A DNA stretch of 64,000 bases from Ipomoea triloba (Eukaryota > Streptophyta > Magnoliopsida > Solanales > Convolvulaceae). The notes beneath the pieces were generated by a model, which was not told the DNA's origin, ran no database searches, and saw only the letters and a program-made list of their open reading frames with translations. The position numbers were made by a program, and so were the translations under genes. Shown piece after piece: positions 41,986 through 53,967 of the stretch. The stretch covers positions 7,506,417 through 7,570,416 of the forward strand of contig NC_044925.1 of assembly GCF_003576645.1 (NCBI RefSeq), written 5' to 3'. Within the stretch, counting starts at the first letter, position 1. The number at the start of each line of letters is the position of its first letter.

Positions 41986-44900
41986 TTAATCCAATTTGAT
42001 TGGATCTTTCTCATTCCCAAAGAATGAGGACTTGAATGCCTTTGATCTTGTAGCGTACTTCCTGATAGGGAGTTTCTTCATTCTATCCTTACTTGGTGCC
42101 TTGACTGCTTTCCCTTTGCTTGTCATCCCCTGTTAAGCTACAAATAAGGAAAGTATTAATGACCATCTCAAATATATAAAGTATGACATCTAATGACAAA
42201 GCATAAACTAACTAGTAGCAGTAGCATGATCATGGCAACATGATTGTATTGGAGTGACATCAATCCTATTAGTGGTAGTTAAGGAAACCCCTACAATACA
42301 TAATGATAACACCATCTGTTTAATACTAGTAGTTCAACTTGATGGCAGTGAGCATCGAAAATGAGTTAATAAAGTAATTATTACCTCCAGCATTGCCTCC
42401 AGTATGTAGGTCAACTTGATGCCAGTGAGCATCCAAAATGTCATCTGGAATCTCCCATTGGTTATCTTCCACCTCAGGCTGAGTAATTACATTAGGTTCA
42501 ACTGGCACTTGGACTGGATCATGGACTGGATCATGGACTGGCACATGGACTGGCACTTGGACTGCAGGTTGGACTAGCTGTTGGAGTACAGCTTGGACTT
42601 GCTGTGGCTCTTGGACTGGAACAACATGTGGCTGTTGGAGTGTAGCTTGGACTTGCTGTAGCTCTTGGACTGGAACACCATGTGGCTGCAGTTCATAGAT
42701 AGCATTATAATGAATAAACAAACATGTAAAGTTAAAATAGTAATTAAAGTTTGAGAAAATATTTAACCTGATTTTGTGGACATCTTCGAGTGTTATGACC
42801 TGGCAGCTTGCATGTTGTGCAATGTAAACGAACATGTGTCCTTGTCAACTAAACACCAGGTTCTCTTTCTGACCCCCTTTACTTGTGCTTGCAGTTTTAG
42901 ATGTTTCACCTCTTGATTTCTTCCTCAGCTTTCTAGGTCTTCCAGGTTTAGCAGTATAGAGTGGTGGCAATGGAGGTTCTGTGTCTGTAGAAGGCCACTC
43001 TTCATAACCAGCCATAGGGTGGATACAACCTGCATATGTTTTCATGTATGTGGCTATTAAGTAGCAAGGATCCACATAGTGCCAAATTGGTCCTTTTCCA
43101 TGTTTTATCCAGATGGCACAAACTGCATGTGGACAAGGAATTCCAGTCAGATCCCACCTCCTACAAGTACAAGACCTAGTAGCTAAGTCCACACTATACT
43201 GGCCAGAAACTGTCCCCATGATTTCAAATAGCATTGGCCCACACTGGTAGCCAATTAAACCTCCTGCTTGCTTCTCAATCTCATCTATTTTCTTAACTAT
43301 GGTTGGACAAATGACTCCAGACCATTCAGAAGCCTTTGATTTCAACTCAAATAACCTTGTAGCTATCCTTTTTCTAATTAACTCCAAGCAGTTAATCACA
43401 GGGTTTTCTCTAGCAGCCAACAACATTGAGTTAAATGATTCAAAGATATTGTTCACAAGTATATCACAGTTTGCTGTTCCAATGAAGTGGGATCTAGACC
43501 ACTCTGATGGGTGCTTATCTTGAAGCCAAGCAAATGCACCTTCATCCAAATTCCTTAACTCCTGTAATGTTGCTCTAAAGGTATTGACAGTGGTGGCCCT
43601 AGCTGCTTTCCACAATGCATCTTTAATAGGATTAGCTGTGAAACTTGCCACCCTCATGTTACAGTGCAAATGCCTAACACAAAACCGATGTTTAACTCCT
43701 GGCATCACTTTTGCAAAAGCTTGTATGAGACCTTTTTGCTTATCCGACATCATCGTAAATTCACTTTGTGACATGGCATCAAGCTGCAAGTCCTTCTTAA
43801 GCAATGTTAGAAACCAGAACCAAGAGTCCATGTTCTCATTTTCTACAATTGCATAAGATATTGGGAATATACTCTCATTTCCATCTATCCCAACTGCTGT
43901 CAACAACTGCCTTCCTGTTTTACACTTGAGATGACATCCATCTAAACCAATGATTTTCCTACAGTGCTTAAAGCCTTCCCTAGTAGCCTCCCAGCATATA
44001 TACATCCTCTTAAATCTCTCTTTCCCATTCTCTTTCAGGTCACTCAACTGCACCTCCAATGTGGTCATGGGATTTGTTCTTTTAATTTCCTTGCAGTAGC
44101 ACCATATCTTATTGAAATAATCCTCAGCCTCACAGTATATTTCACCTTTTGCCTTTGTTAGAGCCCTCCATGCTTGCTTTTTACTGATTGTGACATGGTC
44201 ATCAGTGCATACTTTTGCTAAAAATTGATTTGTTTTCCAATCCAAATGCCCTTTAATTTCTTGTTTCTATCTTTTAGCAACTATGGTGGAATTAACCATT
44301 GCATTTTTTTTAGTCCTCACACACCCATCATGCTTATCCTTCAAAACAGTTATCCTCCAACATTTTTCATCTTTAGCATACCTAAGAGTAACCTTCCAAG
44401 GACAACTAGAATGCTTGCACTTCACAACACATCTGATCTTGTCATTTTTTTCATACTTCATTTCTTTCCCTTCTTTGATTGCATAATTAGTAATAGTTTC
44501 TCTAAACTCTCCCTTATCTTTAAATGTCAATCCTAATGAAAATTTAGGACTTTTACCTTCTACCTCTTTCAAAAACTTAGGCAATTTCTTCACTTCTACC
44601 TCACCATCACTGCCACACAAGCTTCCCTCATCAGAGTAGTTAATTTCCTCACATACAGTTGCATTGCTGTTATCATCATCTTGGTTTTGAACCTCTACAT
44701 CACCTAATCCACCATACTCTACATTTAAATCAGTATTCTTCAAAAAATCTGCATCATCCTCCCCACTGCCACCTATTTCCTCCCCACTGCCATCATATTC
44801 CTCCTCACTACCATCTATTTCCTCCCCATTGACATCATATTCCTCTCCACTGTCATCATTACTGCAATCAGCACCAACAACTCCCCTTATAATCCAAATC

Positions 44901-45609
44901 TCTATGACCTTGGGAGTTTTACATTGGTTAACCAAATCTCACACTTCACAGTCTTGTGTTAATTCTTTCAACCCATTGTCATTGACTGTAAAGTACCTCA
45001 ACCCTTCATCCATGCCTAAACCAATTTCACTAACCTTTTCTTTTAAACAAACAAAACCCCATTCATCTTCTTCCATATGAGTAAATGTACTAACCTCCCC
45101 CCCCCCCCAATATATTTAGCAGGTAAAGTTTGAATTACTCTTCCTCCATGTCTTAAATGAAGAGTAAACAATCCTGATTACAATGAAGACAAAGCAATAC
45201 ACTTTAATGATAAACACAGTTCAAACAACTACTTTCTGCTGCAAATAATAAATAAAGTAATACACTTTATGGAAAGCAACAACAAATGGACACCAATAAA
45301 GAATGCAATACACTTTCAACAGCAAATAATAAAGAATTCAAATATTTATGGAAAGCAACAACACATGGTCCCCAACCAAGCCTATATACATAAACAGACA
45401 AAAATGGTCCCCACCTAGCTTTTCAATATGCAATCAATGTATATCTACTCATAAAACAACAAATGCTACAGAAAACAACACAAAGCCCATCGGTGGTCCA
45501 CACTTCCACCCTTTTTTACTCCTAAAGCTAGACAACAACTCAAATAACAGTAAACAATGTTCATACCTGGTGGTGGATTCTCATAGCGTCGCTTTCTTGT
45601 CGAACTCAT
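41986..45609 (-). pseudogene. MULE transposase (MuDR class), damaged
   Basis: Exons on -: 45609-45567 (MSSTRKRRYENPPP), 45173-42768, 42685-42385, and a tentative last exon 42129-41986 whose phase does not fit cleanly. Order: PB1-like N-terminal domain (LFTLHLRHGGRV...KYIG, FTHMEEDEWGF), acidic linker with repeated GSGEE/DGSEEE, MuDR DNA-binding domain (FRETITNYAIKEG...CPWKV), MULE DDE domain (IGLDGCHLK, MMSDKQKGLI, FCVRHLHCN), SWIM finger (CTCRRWDLTGIPCPHAV), CCHC knuckle (CTTCKLPGHNTRRC near 42785-42825) and a VPVQ/VPVHDP-repeat tail. Damage: a C12 homopolymer at 45097-45108 that shifts frame, TGA at 44939-44941, TAG at 44267-44269, and a shift near 42845 between SWIM and knuckle. Several lie at or near homopolymers, so sequencing error cannot be excluded. 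Confidence 0.88.
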
Positions 45610-45784
45610 CGCCTGCCAACTACTGCTCGTGCTTCGCATTCGCTGGCCAACTGCTTCTGCTTCGCATTCACCGGACAAGGTCGCTATTATCTCGCTGTCG
45701 CTATTATCTCGCTATTAGGAATTAGGGTTGCGAAGTAAAATGTGGGAATTGGGGCTAAAGTCTAATACAAGTCAATTCGCTTGA

Positions 45785-45970
45785 GGAGAAGGCCGAACAA
45801 CTAAAAAGACGGTTTTGCCCCGACACATAACGCCAACCTAACAGCATGTTGACGGAAGGACCAATTCCGGAATAAAATTATTAGTCAAATGTTTCTTTTG
45901 TCCAAATTAAAAAACAAGGACCAATTTTGGAAAATCAACATAGTCGAGGGACCATTTCTGGAATTAACTC
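45785..45970 (-). repeat. Right TIR of the MULE
   Basis: 186-bp inverted partner of 40581-40766. Upstream of the transposase gene, so it probably carries its promoter. Confidence 0.93.
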
Positions 45971-46171
45971 TTTTTTATAATATATAAATAAAATGTAAAT
46001 TAACGGGCTGGTCCGATTAGCATGTCAGCCCGTCCTACACAGATTGGGTTGGGCAAATCCCAACCCGTGAAAAAATGGCCCGACCTGGCCCATTTTCAGA
46101 TCAATCCGAGATGGGCCAGGCTGACCCGTTTTGACAGCTCTAATTGTAGACTTTGGTCCAAAAACAACATT

Positions 46172-46409
46172 CAGATTTTATATCTGTAGTTGACACATTT
46201 TGTACTTGTAGTTGACAGTTTCTGTACATGTAGCTATCATATTATGTGTTAGTAATTATCAAGTTATTTGTTTACATGTACAGAAAATGTCAGATTATGT
46301 ATCTGTAGTTGACATATTCTATACCTGTAGTTGACAGTTTATATACATGTAGTTATCATATTATGTGTTAGTAATTATCAAGTTATTTGTTTACATGTAC
46401 AAAAAATGT
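46172..46409 (+). repeat. 119-bp tandem duplication in element B
   Basis: Two adjacent units starting at 46172 and 46291 share CTGTAGTTGACA, TACATGTAG-TATCATATTA and ATTATCAAGTTATTTGTTTA. Each unit itself contains repeated TGTAGTTGACA motifs. Confidence 0.88.
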
Positions 46410-46691
46410 TAATTATAGGTACAAAATGTATTAACTTAAGGTACAAAATTTTTGTATCAGGATTCACAATACAATATGATCCATGGTCTATTGTATAACT
46501 ACAATTGCTAAAAATACCAAGCAACCTACCCGCTAGTACCATTTGCTAACAATCTCAACTATATCTTAAAAAAAATGGTGGTTGACGTAGGCTTCCCCCG
46601 CTCCTCAATGCGTCGGTTTCACTTATTGCTCGCGTAAATGTGTTGTTACCATTGATAATAAATATCATACCAATATGTCGTTGGTCGCAAA

Positions 46692-46938
46692 TTATACTTT
46701 AGATCATGGTCATAAACTCATAATTGATACTGTAGTTGCATTGAACTAATACTGCAGTTGTATTGAAAGGAAACTGCAGTTGCGCGGAACGGAAGTCGTT
46801 TTATCCGTTCAACACACTGCAGTACTAGTCCAACACAACTGCAGTTCCAGACGGATGAAACGGCATCTGTTCTGCGCAACTGCAGTTCCCTTTCAACACA
46901 ACTGCAGTATCAATCATGGTGCATGGTCCACGGTATAA
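46692..46938. mobile_element. Unclassified element with palindromic tips (copy C), small hairpin form
   Basis: Left end TTATACTTTAGATCATGGTC. Right end, on -, TTATACCGTGGACCATGC. The interior is a long inverted repeat with CTGCAGTTGCGCGGAACG and CGTTCTGCGCAACTGCAG-like arms. The 9-mer GTCGTTGGT occurs on both sides (46677-46685 and 46945-46953), six bases outside the TTATAC ends, a possible target duplication. Confidence 0.7.
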
Positions 46939-46953
46939 CGACTAGTCGTTGGT

Positions 46954-47801
46954 TGTGCCTAACACAACACTCTATGTCGAACTTAGTTTTTACTTTTGAA
47001 TTATGTGGTTTATCATCTACTCTTTAACTCATTGTCAAACTTAATGAACTATACGTTTCTTTTATTGATTATAATATATTTTCCATAATTCATTGGTTTG
47101 AGCTAGTCAGCAATCAACAACCTATGTTGATTTATCTCTGTGTGATTCTTTGTCGATTGTGATCACAATACTAATTTCACTCAGTGTACATTCAAAAAGT
47201 GGTTGTGCAATTTTCCGTAAACTAAAGTTTTATTTATATTACGCATGAAAGATATACATAATAGAGTACATATATATTTATTAAATTATTATTAGATATA
47301 ATAACATTATAATATATGGAAAAAGGTAAAAGGTGAGCATTGGGCAATAGTGAATAGTGATGGGTAATGAGAAGGGTTGGAGCATGGGGTTTTTTGGGAT
47401 GGGCCATTATTAGAAGATGATGATGGGTTTTACCTTTTCTTTGTGGTAGGGTCATTATTTCCAACGTTCAATTTCTTTTATTTATGTTAAACTTCACATG
47501 ATGAAGTCAATCCCCAAAAGAAGGATTCTTTTGACCTTAGCTTGTGACTCCAAACTTTATTCTTTCCTTTTTGCCCCTCACCCCTGTCAACATCATCATC
47601 ACCATCCAATTACTGCACTTTTCTGGAGGTGGATTATATCTGGAATGAAAATCATATGGAGGTGGATTATATCTGAAATGAAAATCATAAATATGTAGTT
47701 TCACATATTTTGATATTATTGAAAAAAATAGTAACGTGATTCACTTTTTTTTTTTCTAAATTAATAGAGTATATCACGTTGTAACAGTATGTAGTATGCA
47801 C
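46954..47801. other. Intergenic spacer
   Basis: AT-rich. A short direct repeat of ATGGAGGTGGATTATATCTG-like sequence lies near 47622-47690. No gene seen. Confidence 0.4.
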
Positions 47802-47972
47802 AACCAACATGGTTGGCGTGGTGGTTCAGCACCTCGTCCCTTAAGCATGAGGTTGGGGGTTTGATCCCCACCCAGGTGAATGGAGCAAACCATTTGGCCA
47901 ATCCCCTACCACTTAGTGTGTCTTCCAGCTATCGGCTGAAGGGATACCTTGGGAAAAACAAAAAAAAAAAAA
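47802..47972 (+). mobile_element. Full-length-looking tRNA-derived SINE
   Basis: Has an A-box-like TGGCGTGGTGGTT, a B-box GGTTTGATCCCC and a 3' A-run. It is flanked by AGTATGTAGTATGCAC (47786-47801) and AGTATTTAGTATGCAC (47973-47988), a 16-bp duplication with one mismatch. Confidence 0.88.
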
Positions 47973-48212
47973 AGTATTTAGTATGCACCCCTTTGACATT
48001 GAACAACTTAATTGAATTCGTTAGTATTTGATTAGTAGGTGGAGTCGGTCAATTTTTGTGCACCTAATTAATATAAACTATATTAGGAGATAAATTTATG
48101 AGGAAAAAAAAATTCCTTCATGTTATTATGTTAATATGGAGTAAAAAGTGTGAGTAGATATCTTATTACTATGAAATAGGTTACTAGTACTTTTGGAGTA
48201 TATATTTTTATA

Positions 48213-48625
48213 GTTAATTGTCGAAACGGTCCGTTGACTATAGCAAAATTATCGATTTGGTTCTTGACTATTTTTTGAGCAATTAAGTCCCTCAACTTTA
48301 AAAATCTTAACTAATTAGGTCATCTGTTTGTTTTGTCGTTAGATATCCGTTAACTCGAGACCAAATTGATAATTTTCTATAGTCAAGGGACCATTTCGGT
48401 CATCACATGCACTATTTTTTTTGAAAATTAATTACTGAAATGGCCCCTTGACTATATTGGAATTACCAATTTGGTCCGAGTTAATGGATATCTAACAGCA
48501 AAACAAACACAATACCTAATTGGTTAAGATTTTTAAAGTTAAAGGACTTAATTGATTAAAAAAATAGATAAAGACCAAATTGATAATTTCGCTATAGTCA
48601 ATGGCATCATTTCAGTAATTAACTA
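48213..48625. mobile_element. Foldback MITE with inverted arms
   Basis: The ends AGTTAATTGTCGAAACGGTC and its imperfect complement near 48600-48625 are joined by inverted internal segments (GGATATCTAAC / GTTAGATATCC, TTTAAAGTTAAAGGAC / complement). About 410 bp, non-coding. The target duplication is unclear. Confidence 0.65.
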
Positions 48626-49559
48626 TATATTTCAATCGCAATCTATAATCAATTGTCATGTGAAGGAATAAGAAGTCAAATGAAAACATATATAATTAAA
48701 CTCATTATAATATATGTCAACAACTATGTAGTACGATAACACATATGTTACCATTTCAAATTGGTGGTCACATGATCAAACTCCGGTAGTGGAGACATTG
48801 GTTCTTTTGTGCTAAAATAAATACTTGCTATGTATAGGAGAATGTTCAAATAAGGCTAAAATCTTATCATTACTAAACTTTCAAGTTTGCAATAGATGAA
48901 TACTTCTCTAAAAAAAAATTTCTATAATTATAAAATTGAGTCTTTTTTATTTTATTTTTTTACTAAAACTCTAAACCCATTTCTGAATCGTAATGGACTA
49001 CTAAGATCAATCATCACTCTTTTTTAAAACAAACACTTTCGTTAATAAAGATCCAACGATAAGATGTTACAAATAAAGTTAGGATGGTTAGAAAACCACT
49101 CCGAGCAATCAGACATAGAAACGAACGACCTAGCTATAGCGTGAGCTGTCCGATTCGCGAGATCAATCCTCACTCTTATAGAAGGATCTTGTTATCATTT
49201 GATATGAATGTGTGTGCGTAGTAACAAAATGCAAAACATAACAGAAACAACTTAACTATTATACCATGAATCGTATGGTCAATCTTACAAAGTGGATCAA
49301 TTGCATAAGGTTCATTTGTAATATATTGCAGGTTTATTTTTAGAATATTAATGTTCATTTTTTTGATATACTACTTAGAAATAAATATTTAATATATTAA
49401 AATGAATATTTATCAATCAATAATTCACATTATAATGTGAACCCTAATAGGAAATGATAAAGTCCTCATAACTTCCCAAACCCTAACATTTCATGCCACA
49501 ATTCTCAATTGCTTCCTTCCTCATCAAACACGATGCTTTCAATATCATTTAAAAAAGAA

Positions 49560-50370
49560 AATGGCATTCCCCCCCTAAATTATATTCTTATGGACCCCAC
49601 ACACACATAATATATGACATACACCCACACACATGCATTATTTTTTTGTATTTATAGATCGCCGTTTAGGTACCGCCTAAACACCACCTAGGCCGCTTAG
49701 GCGTTAGGCACTAGTCTACCGCCCAACTAGCGCCTAGCGCCTACTGCAACCATGCTTATAGTGTCTTTTCCCTCTATATTATATATATCCACATTATTCT
49801 CATTATTTTGAAAGTGATGATTTCCTGCTCTTTGTTAATAGGCGTTTGGACAATTAAAAATAGTGACAAAATAGTTATTTCAAGTCATTTTCATTTTTCA
49901 ACAAATTATTTCTTATATGTGAAAATCAAAATAAATGCAAAAAATAGCATACATCATTTGCAAAATATTATAATTATAATTTTAAACTAATGTTAATGAT
50001 AAAATTAAGACTTAAACACAAATTGAACACCTCGTTTACAAATATTATAATTATTATTTGTGTTTAAGTATTAACTCTCTTACTATAACTAATTTAAAAT
50101 TATATTATAATATTTTTAAATGATGTTTTTTGTTTTGTTTACATTTATTCCGATTCCTACATATAAGCAATAATTTGTTAGAAAAGAAAAATAAATGAAA
50201 TAGTTATTTTGCCCTTATTTTTAACCGTCCAAATGCCCATTTAACATGGAGGGAAAAAAATTTGTTACTTTCAAAATAATTGAAGGGATAATGAGACTAT
50301 ATGAATAATTCAAGAGAAATAATAGCTATAAGCATATAATTTAGGGGTTAAAGTGTCACTTTCTATTTTT
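49560..50370. mobile_element. Decayed relative of the giant-hairpin MITE
   Basis: The right part shares AGAAAAGAAAAATAAATGAAAT-type and AAAGTGTCACTTTC sequence with 8960-9722, and the left end (AATGGCATTCCCCCCCTAA) is an imperfect inverted match. A GC-rich GCGCCTAGCGCCTA segment at 49655-49755 appears to be an unrelated insertion. Heavily diverged. Confidence 0.4.
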
Positions 50371-50525
50371 TAAAATAATTTTTGTAGTGGCCAGTTTTTC
50401 TTTCAAAATCAACGTCCAATTCCAATATAATAAATTAATAAAATGGGCTGAAATTCAAGATTTTTTAACCAAATATATACCAACCGCAAACTTTATATTC
50501 AATATGAAACAAATCTTATCTACAA

Positions 50526-50536
<11 letters not shown>

Positions 50537-50590
<54 letters not shown>
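50537..50590. repeat. (TA)n microsatellite
   Basis: An uninterrupted TA dinucleotide run of about 50 bp adjoining the eroded 5' end of a Helitron-like element. Confidence 0.95.
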
Positions 50591-50593
<3 letters not shown>

Positions 50594-50599
50594 GGAGTA

Positions 50600-51348
50600 C
50601 ATACTAATAAGAGCCAAAGAGAGTTAGACCTATAATAGGTAGAAAAAATGACGGTCAAATTATTAAATCAAATGGATGGTTTATATTGTTTAGATTTATA
50701 TTTTTCCTTGAGATTTCGTAATTTATCCTTAATTATATGATTATCTGTTAAATTTATCGTAAAATATTCTCTTTCTCCGTTAATATTCCGTTAACTTTTA
50801 ACTTACCTATTAATTTCTATAAGAAAGGTCTTAGGTTCGAACGTCATCCCAATCAAAGTTAGGCATATTGTTGAACATATACTACGGATATGTTAATTAA
50901 GTATATTATTCAAAAATAAATATCCACTTTATTGTTCTTATTAAATTAAATAAATTAGTAGTTAGAACAACAACAAAAAATACATATGCATTTCTTTAAT
51001 TTATGATTCGATGTCTACAATGCTTTTATTCAAAAAAAAAAAAAAAGAAGAAGATATTCACTACTTTATAAATAGTATTTATTTATACTATCATTTTTAT
51101 ACTAAATATTTAGATTAGCGTTTTCACAAAATTGCAAACATTTATTTTAGTGACAAATATAATCAATCTCTCGTATATTATCTTGCATTCATAAAATTTG
51201 AATTACCAATTTAAATAAACAAATTCAACATTCAATTACATATGCATGAACATCTCCTATATAATCTCGCATTGATATACTTTGAAATACTTATTTAATA
51301 ATAAACATTGGACATTATCTCATTCGCGAAATGCACGTGAAAATCTAG
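50600..51348 (+). mobile_element. Non-autonomous Helitron-like element, 5' end eroded
   Basis: The left side carries ACTAATAAGAGCCAAAGAG, the 5' signature that is complete at 53968 and 54187. The right end has CATTCGCGAAATGCACGTG, an imperfect hairpin, followed about 4 bases later by CTAG and T, as for a Helitron 3' terminus. No Rep/helicase. Confidence 0.6.
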
Positions 51349-53967
51349 TAAATCTAATAAGACTCAATATAATAAAGTTAGGCCCCTAACGAAACTACAA
51401 AATGTTGGTGTAATTGTTTGTTGAAATAAATGATTCATATTATATTGGTTTTAGTATTTTTTTCTAATTATTTTCCTACTTTTCCCTCTATTCTACGATT
51501 TACTTTTCCTAAATACTCATGCATTTGTAAACTTTAGTAACAGAATATTCCGTTAACTATTTATTATTTAACTTATTACTCATTGATTTTTCATAAGGAA
51601 GATCTTAGGTTCGAACTTCATCCCAATCAAAATGGACATAATTGTTAAACAAATACTATTTTTGAGTATTACTGACTCTATTACAATTTACAATGTAATA
51701 TTTGTTCATAACTACTTCCTCAACTTACTAAAACACAAAGAGTTAATACTGCCCCCATTGAGGTTCAACATATACTATGAATATGTTAGAGTGTATTAAA
51801 AAAATACAATATAAAATTTAACATGAACTTTGGTCAATAAATTAGAAGCACGCATTGGACATTGATGAAACGACACACCTAATTTACAGTATATATCCAA
51901 TACATATGAGAAACTATGTCTATTATCATTGTCCTTTTGGAGAATGAGGATTTGGTTCTATTTTTGAAGGCACACTGCGCCAAGTCACTAAAATTACAAT
52001 GAAGCACACAAGAAGACTAAATCAAATCAAGAATTCATTTTTGGAGAAAGTGACAACAAAAGAAAGCATGGATCACGCCAATTAATAGGATTTTTGTGTT
52101 GTAAAAACTATTGTTGGGTACTATCTAGTGATGATGTTTCCCTCTAAAACTGTTATTGCATCAGTTAATCCAACATTTATACCACATGTCATAATTATGC
52201 ATTTTTGAAATATTCTTTTATGAGAAATTTTATAATCTTGCATTGATATACGCCAGGATACCGAATGATACTTTGATAAATTTTAAAACACCAATTTAAA
52301 AATACACATTGAGCATTGAACTATTCGCGCGATGCGTGTGTGGTAGTTAGTTATATTCATATATAAGATTTTAAAAAAAGTTTTTTTTTCTCTCTTTTCT
52401 TCAAGATAATGTACAAAAATTAAACAATTGACACTATTAGTGGGTGTTAGGGGAAAACATAGGATTCTAGCATTGAACAATTGATATGAAAAACAGAAAA
52501 AGTTAGGTTTGATGGTTAATGATTAGCAGTGATTATAACTACACAACATAATACGTTAAAAGTGGGACAAAAAGTTTTATGTTGCGGTGTAATATGTATT
52601 GTAAAGGCGGCCAAAGCCGAAATGCGGTCGCAACGTCACCGGAACCTGATTCCCCTTCGCAATCATCACCCGCTCACTCTTTTTTCCCTCACACATCCTT
52701 TTTTATTTTTATTTTTTTTTGAAAAAAAGTACATATCCTAATTAGGTAACTAATATCGCACCTTTTCGTATTAATTGTACGTTGTGGTGTGAATTCATGT
52801 ATTAATTATTTGGATTAAATGATTCAATTGTTTATAAAAATTAATATGCGGATTACTAATGCAACTGTAAGGCCACTGGTATATTGAATATAAAGTAATC
52901 ACCACATCAAAAAAAATCACAAGTGAAAACTTAGTTTGTGTCAAATAAACAATAACTTGATGAATAGATAAATTAATGCTCAATTCTTTCTTTCTTTCTT
53001 TCTTTCTTTTTTACCGGATTAAAAAGTCTCAATAGAGGGGTTTTTTTGGAGGGGGTGGGGGGGGGGTGTTAAGAGACTCGATTGCACTATTTGTATATTT
53101 GATTCACTTGGAGGTGATTTCACCTTTTTAGTCCGTTTGATTCGCTGTAATTTTTTATCGAGGAGTGAGACTTGTTTACTAATTGAAAAATTTATCTAGT
53201 TTTCTAGATAATTGAAGAATTGGATAACAGAAAACCTAAATATGTTTACTAGCACAATTTTTCATTTTGAAAACAAGAAACAATTTTCCAGTTTTCTAGA
53301 AAACTGAAAAACTATTAAAAACTATTTTCTAAATAAAAAAACATAATCATCTAGCATATATATATTTGGCTATGTCTTCCCATTATCTACTTACATATTT
53401 ATTCATATTACTATGATTACATTCATTATCATCTTATTTTACTTATCACCATCTTCTATCTTTTATACTTGCATTACTTATTTAAATGTAACTTATTTAC
53501 TACTTACCCTTAAAGTTATACATATTCGCTCACCAAAAAAAAAGTTAGACATTATTTACATTATCAAAATTAAAAATTAAACTCTATGTCAATCTTTATA
53601 TTTTGATTGAACTCTATTGATTATTGGTTCAAATATTTTTAGATATGTTATATCGTAATACAAGTTTGGTTCGTGTATTGGATATTAAAATTTCACATGT
53701 ATTACTATATTAGAATTCAAAGTAAAAAGTATATATTTATATACATGTCATTCAAATAAATATATCCAAAATATTTTAAATATTAGCTCAAAAAATATTA
53801 ATATTTTCTAAACTAAATTTTAGGTAAACTTAATAGGTTATTGGTTCTGATATATTTTTGGTTATGTTATATACATATATAAATTTGGTTCGGATATCAA
53901 ATGTAAAAATCTTACATATATTGGACTTAAAAGTAAAAACTATATTTATTCTATTTAACCAAATATA
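51349..53967. other. AT-rich intergenic DNA with a second Helitron-like 3' end
   Basis: A 3' terminus of the same kind lies at 52325-52350 (TCGCGCGATGCGTGTG then TTAG); its 5' end was not found. SINE-like segments with the GTTCGAACTTCATCCC motif and a tail of the local family are present near 51600-51720. A G-run (GGGGGTGGGGGGGGGG) occurs near 53050. No gene seen. Confidence 0.45.

Larger units (their letters stand above)
40581..45970. mobile_element. Mutator-like element (MULE), 5390 bp, with two oppositely oriented genes
   Basis: Terminal inverted repeats of 186 bp (40581-40766 and 45785-45970), starting GAGTTAATTCCAGAAATGG, differ at about five positions. Exact 10-bp target duplication TTTTTTATAA at 40571-40580 and 45971-45980. 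Inside are a MULE transposase gene on - (41986-45609) and a GRF zinc-finger gene on + (40952-41503). The structure is complete and fairly young, but both genes carry stops or shifts, so this copy is probably not autonomous. Confidence 0.95.
39469..46142. mobile_element. hAT-type non-autonomous element interrupted by a MULE
   Basis: Exact 8-bp target duplication ATTGTAGA at 39461-39468 and 46143-46150, the length typical of hAT. Ends TAGAGCTATCAAAATGG and, on the other strand, TAGAGCTGTCAAAACGG are inverted with few mismatches. Without the inner MULE it is about 1.27 kb with no transposase. It contains a (TA)n tract near 39781-39826 and a hairpin at about 40237-40396 whose arms contain GTGTGAGACTATTTCACGAG and its near-complement. 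Confidence 0.85.
39434..46498. mobile_element. Unclassified element with palindromic tips (copy B), host of two nested insertions
   Basis: Left end TTATACCATGGACCAAGG. Right end, read on -, TTATACAATAGACCATGG. Removing the hAT-type insertion joins GGACCAAGGTATACTTGC to ATTGTAGACTTTGGTCC, recreating the palindromic tip seen in copy A. The remaining body is mostly a 119-bp tandem duplication (46172-46409). No clear target duplication. Confidence 0.6.

Noticed and set aside
45466..45678. Longer N-terminus for the MULE transposase starting at 45678
   Set aside because: The ATG at 45609 gives a compact first exon with a good donor. The upstream Met is possible but not supported by anything visible.
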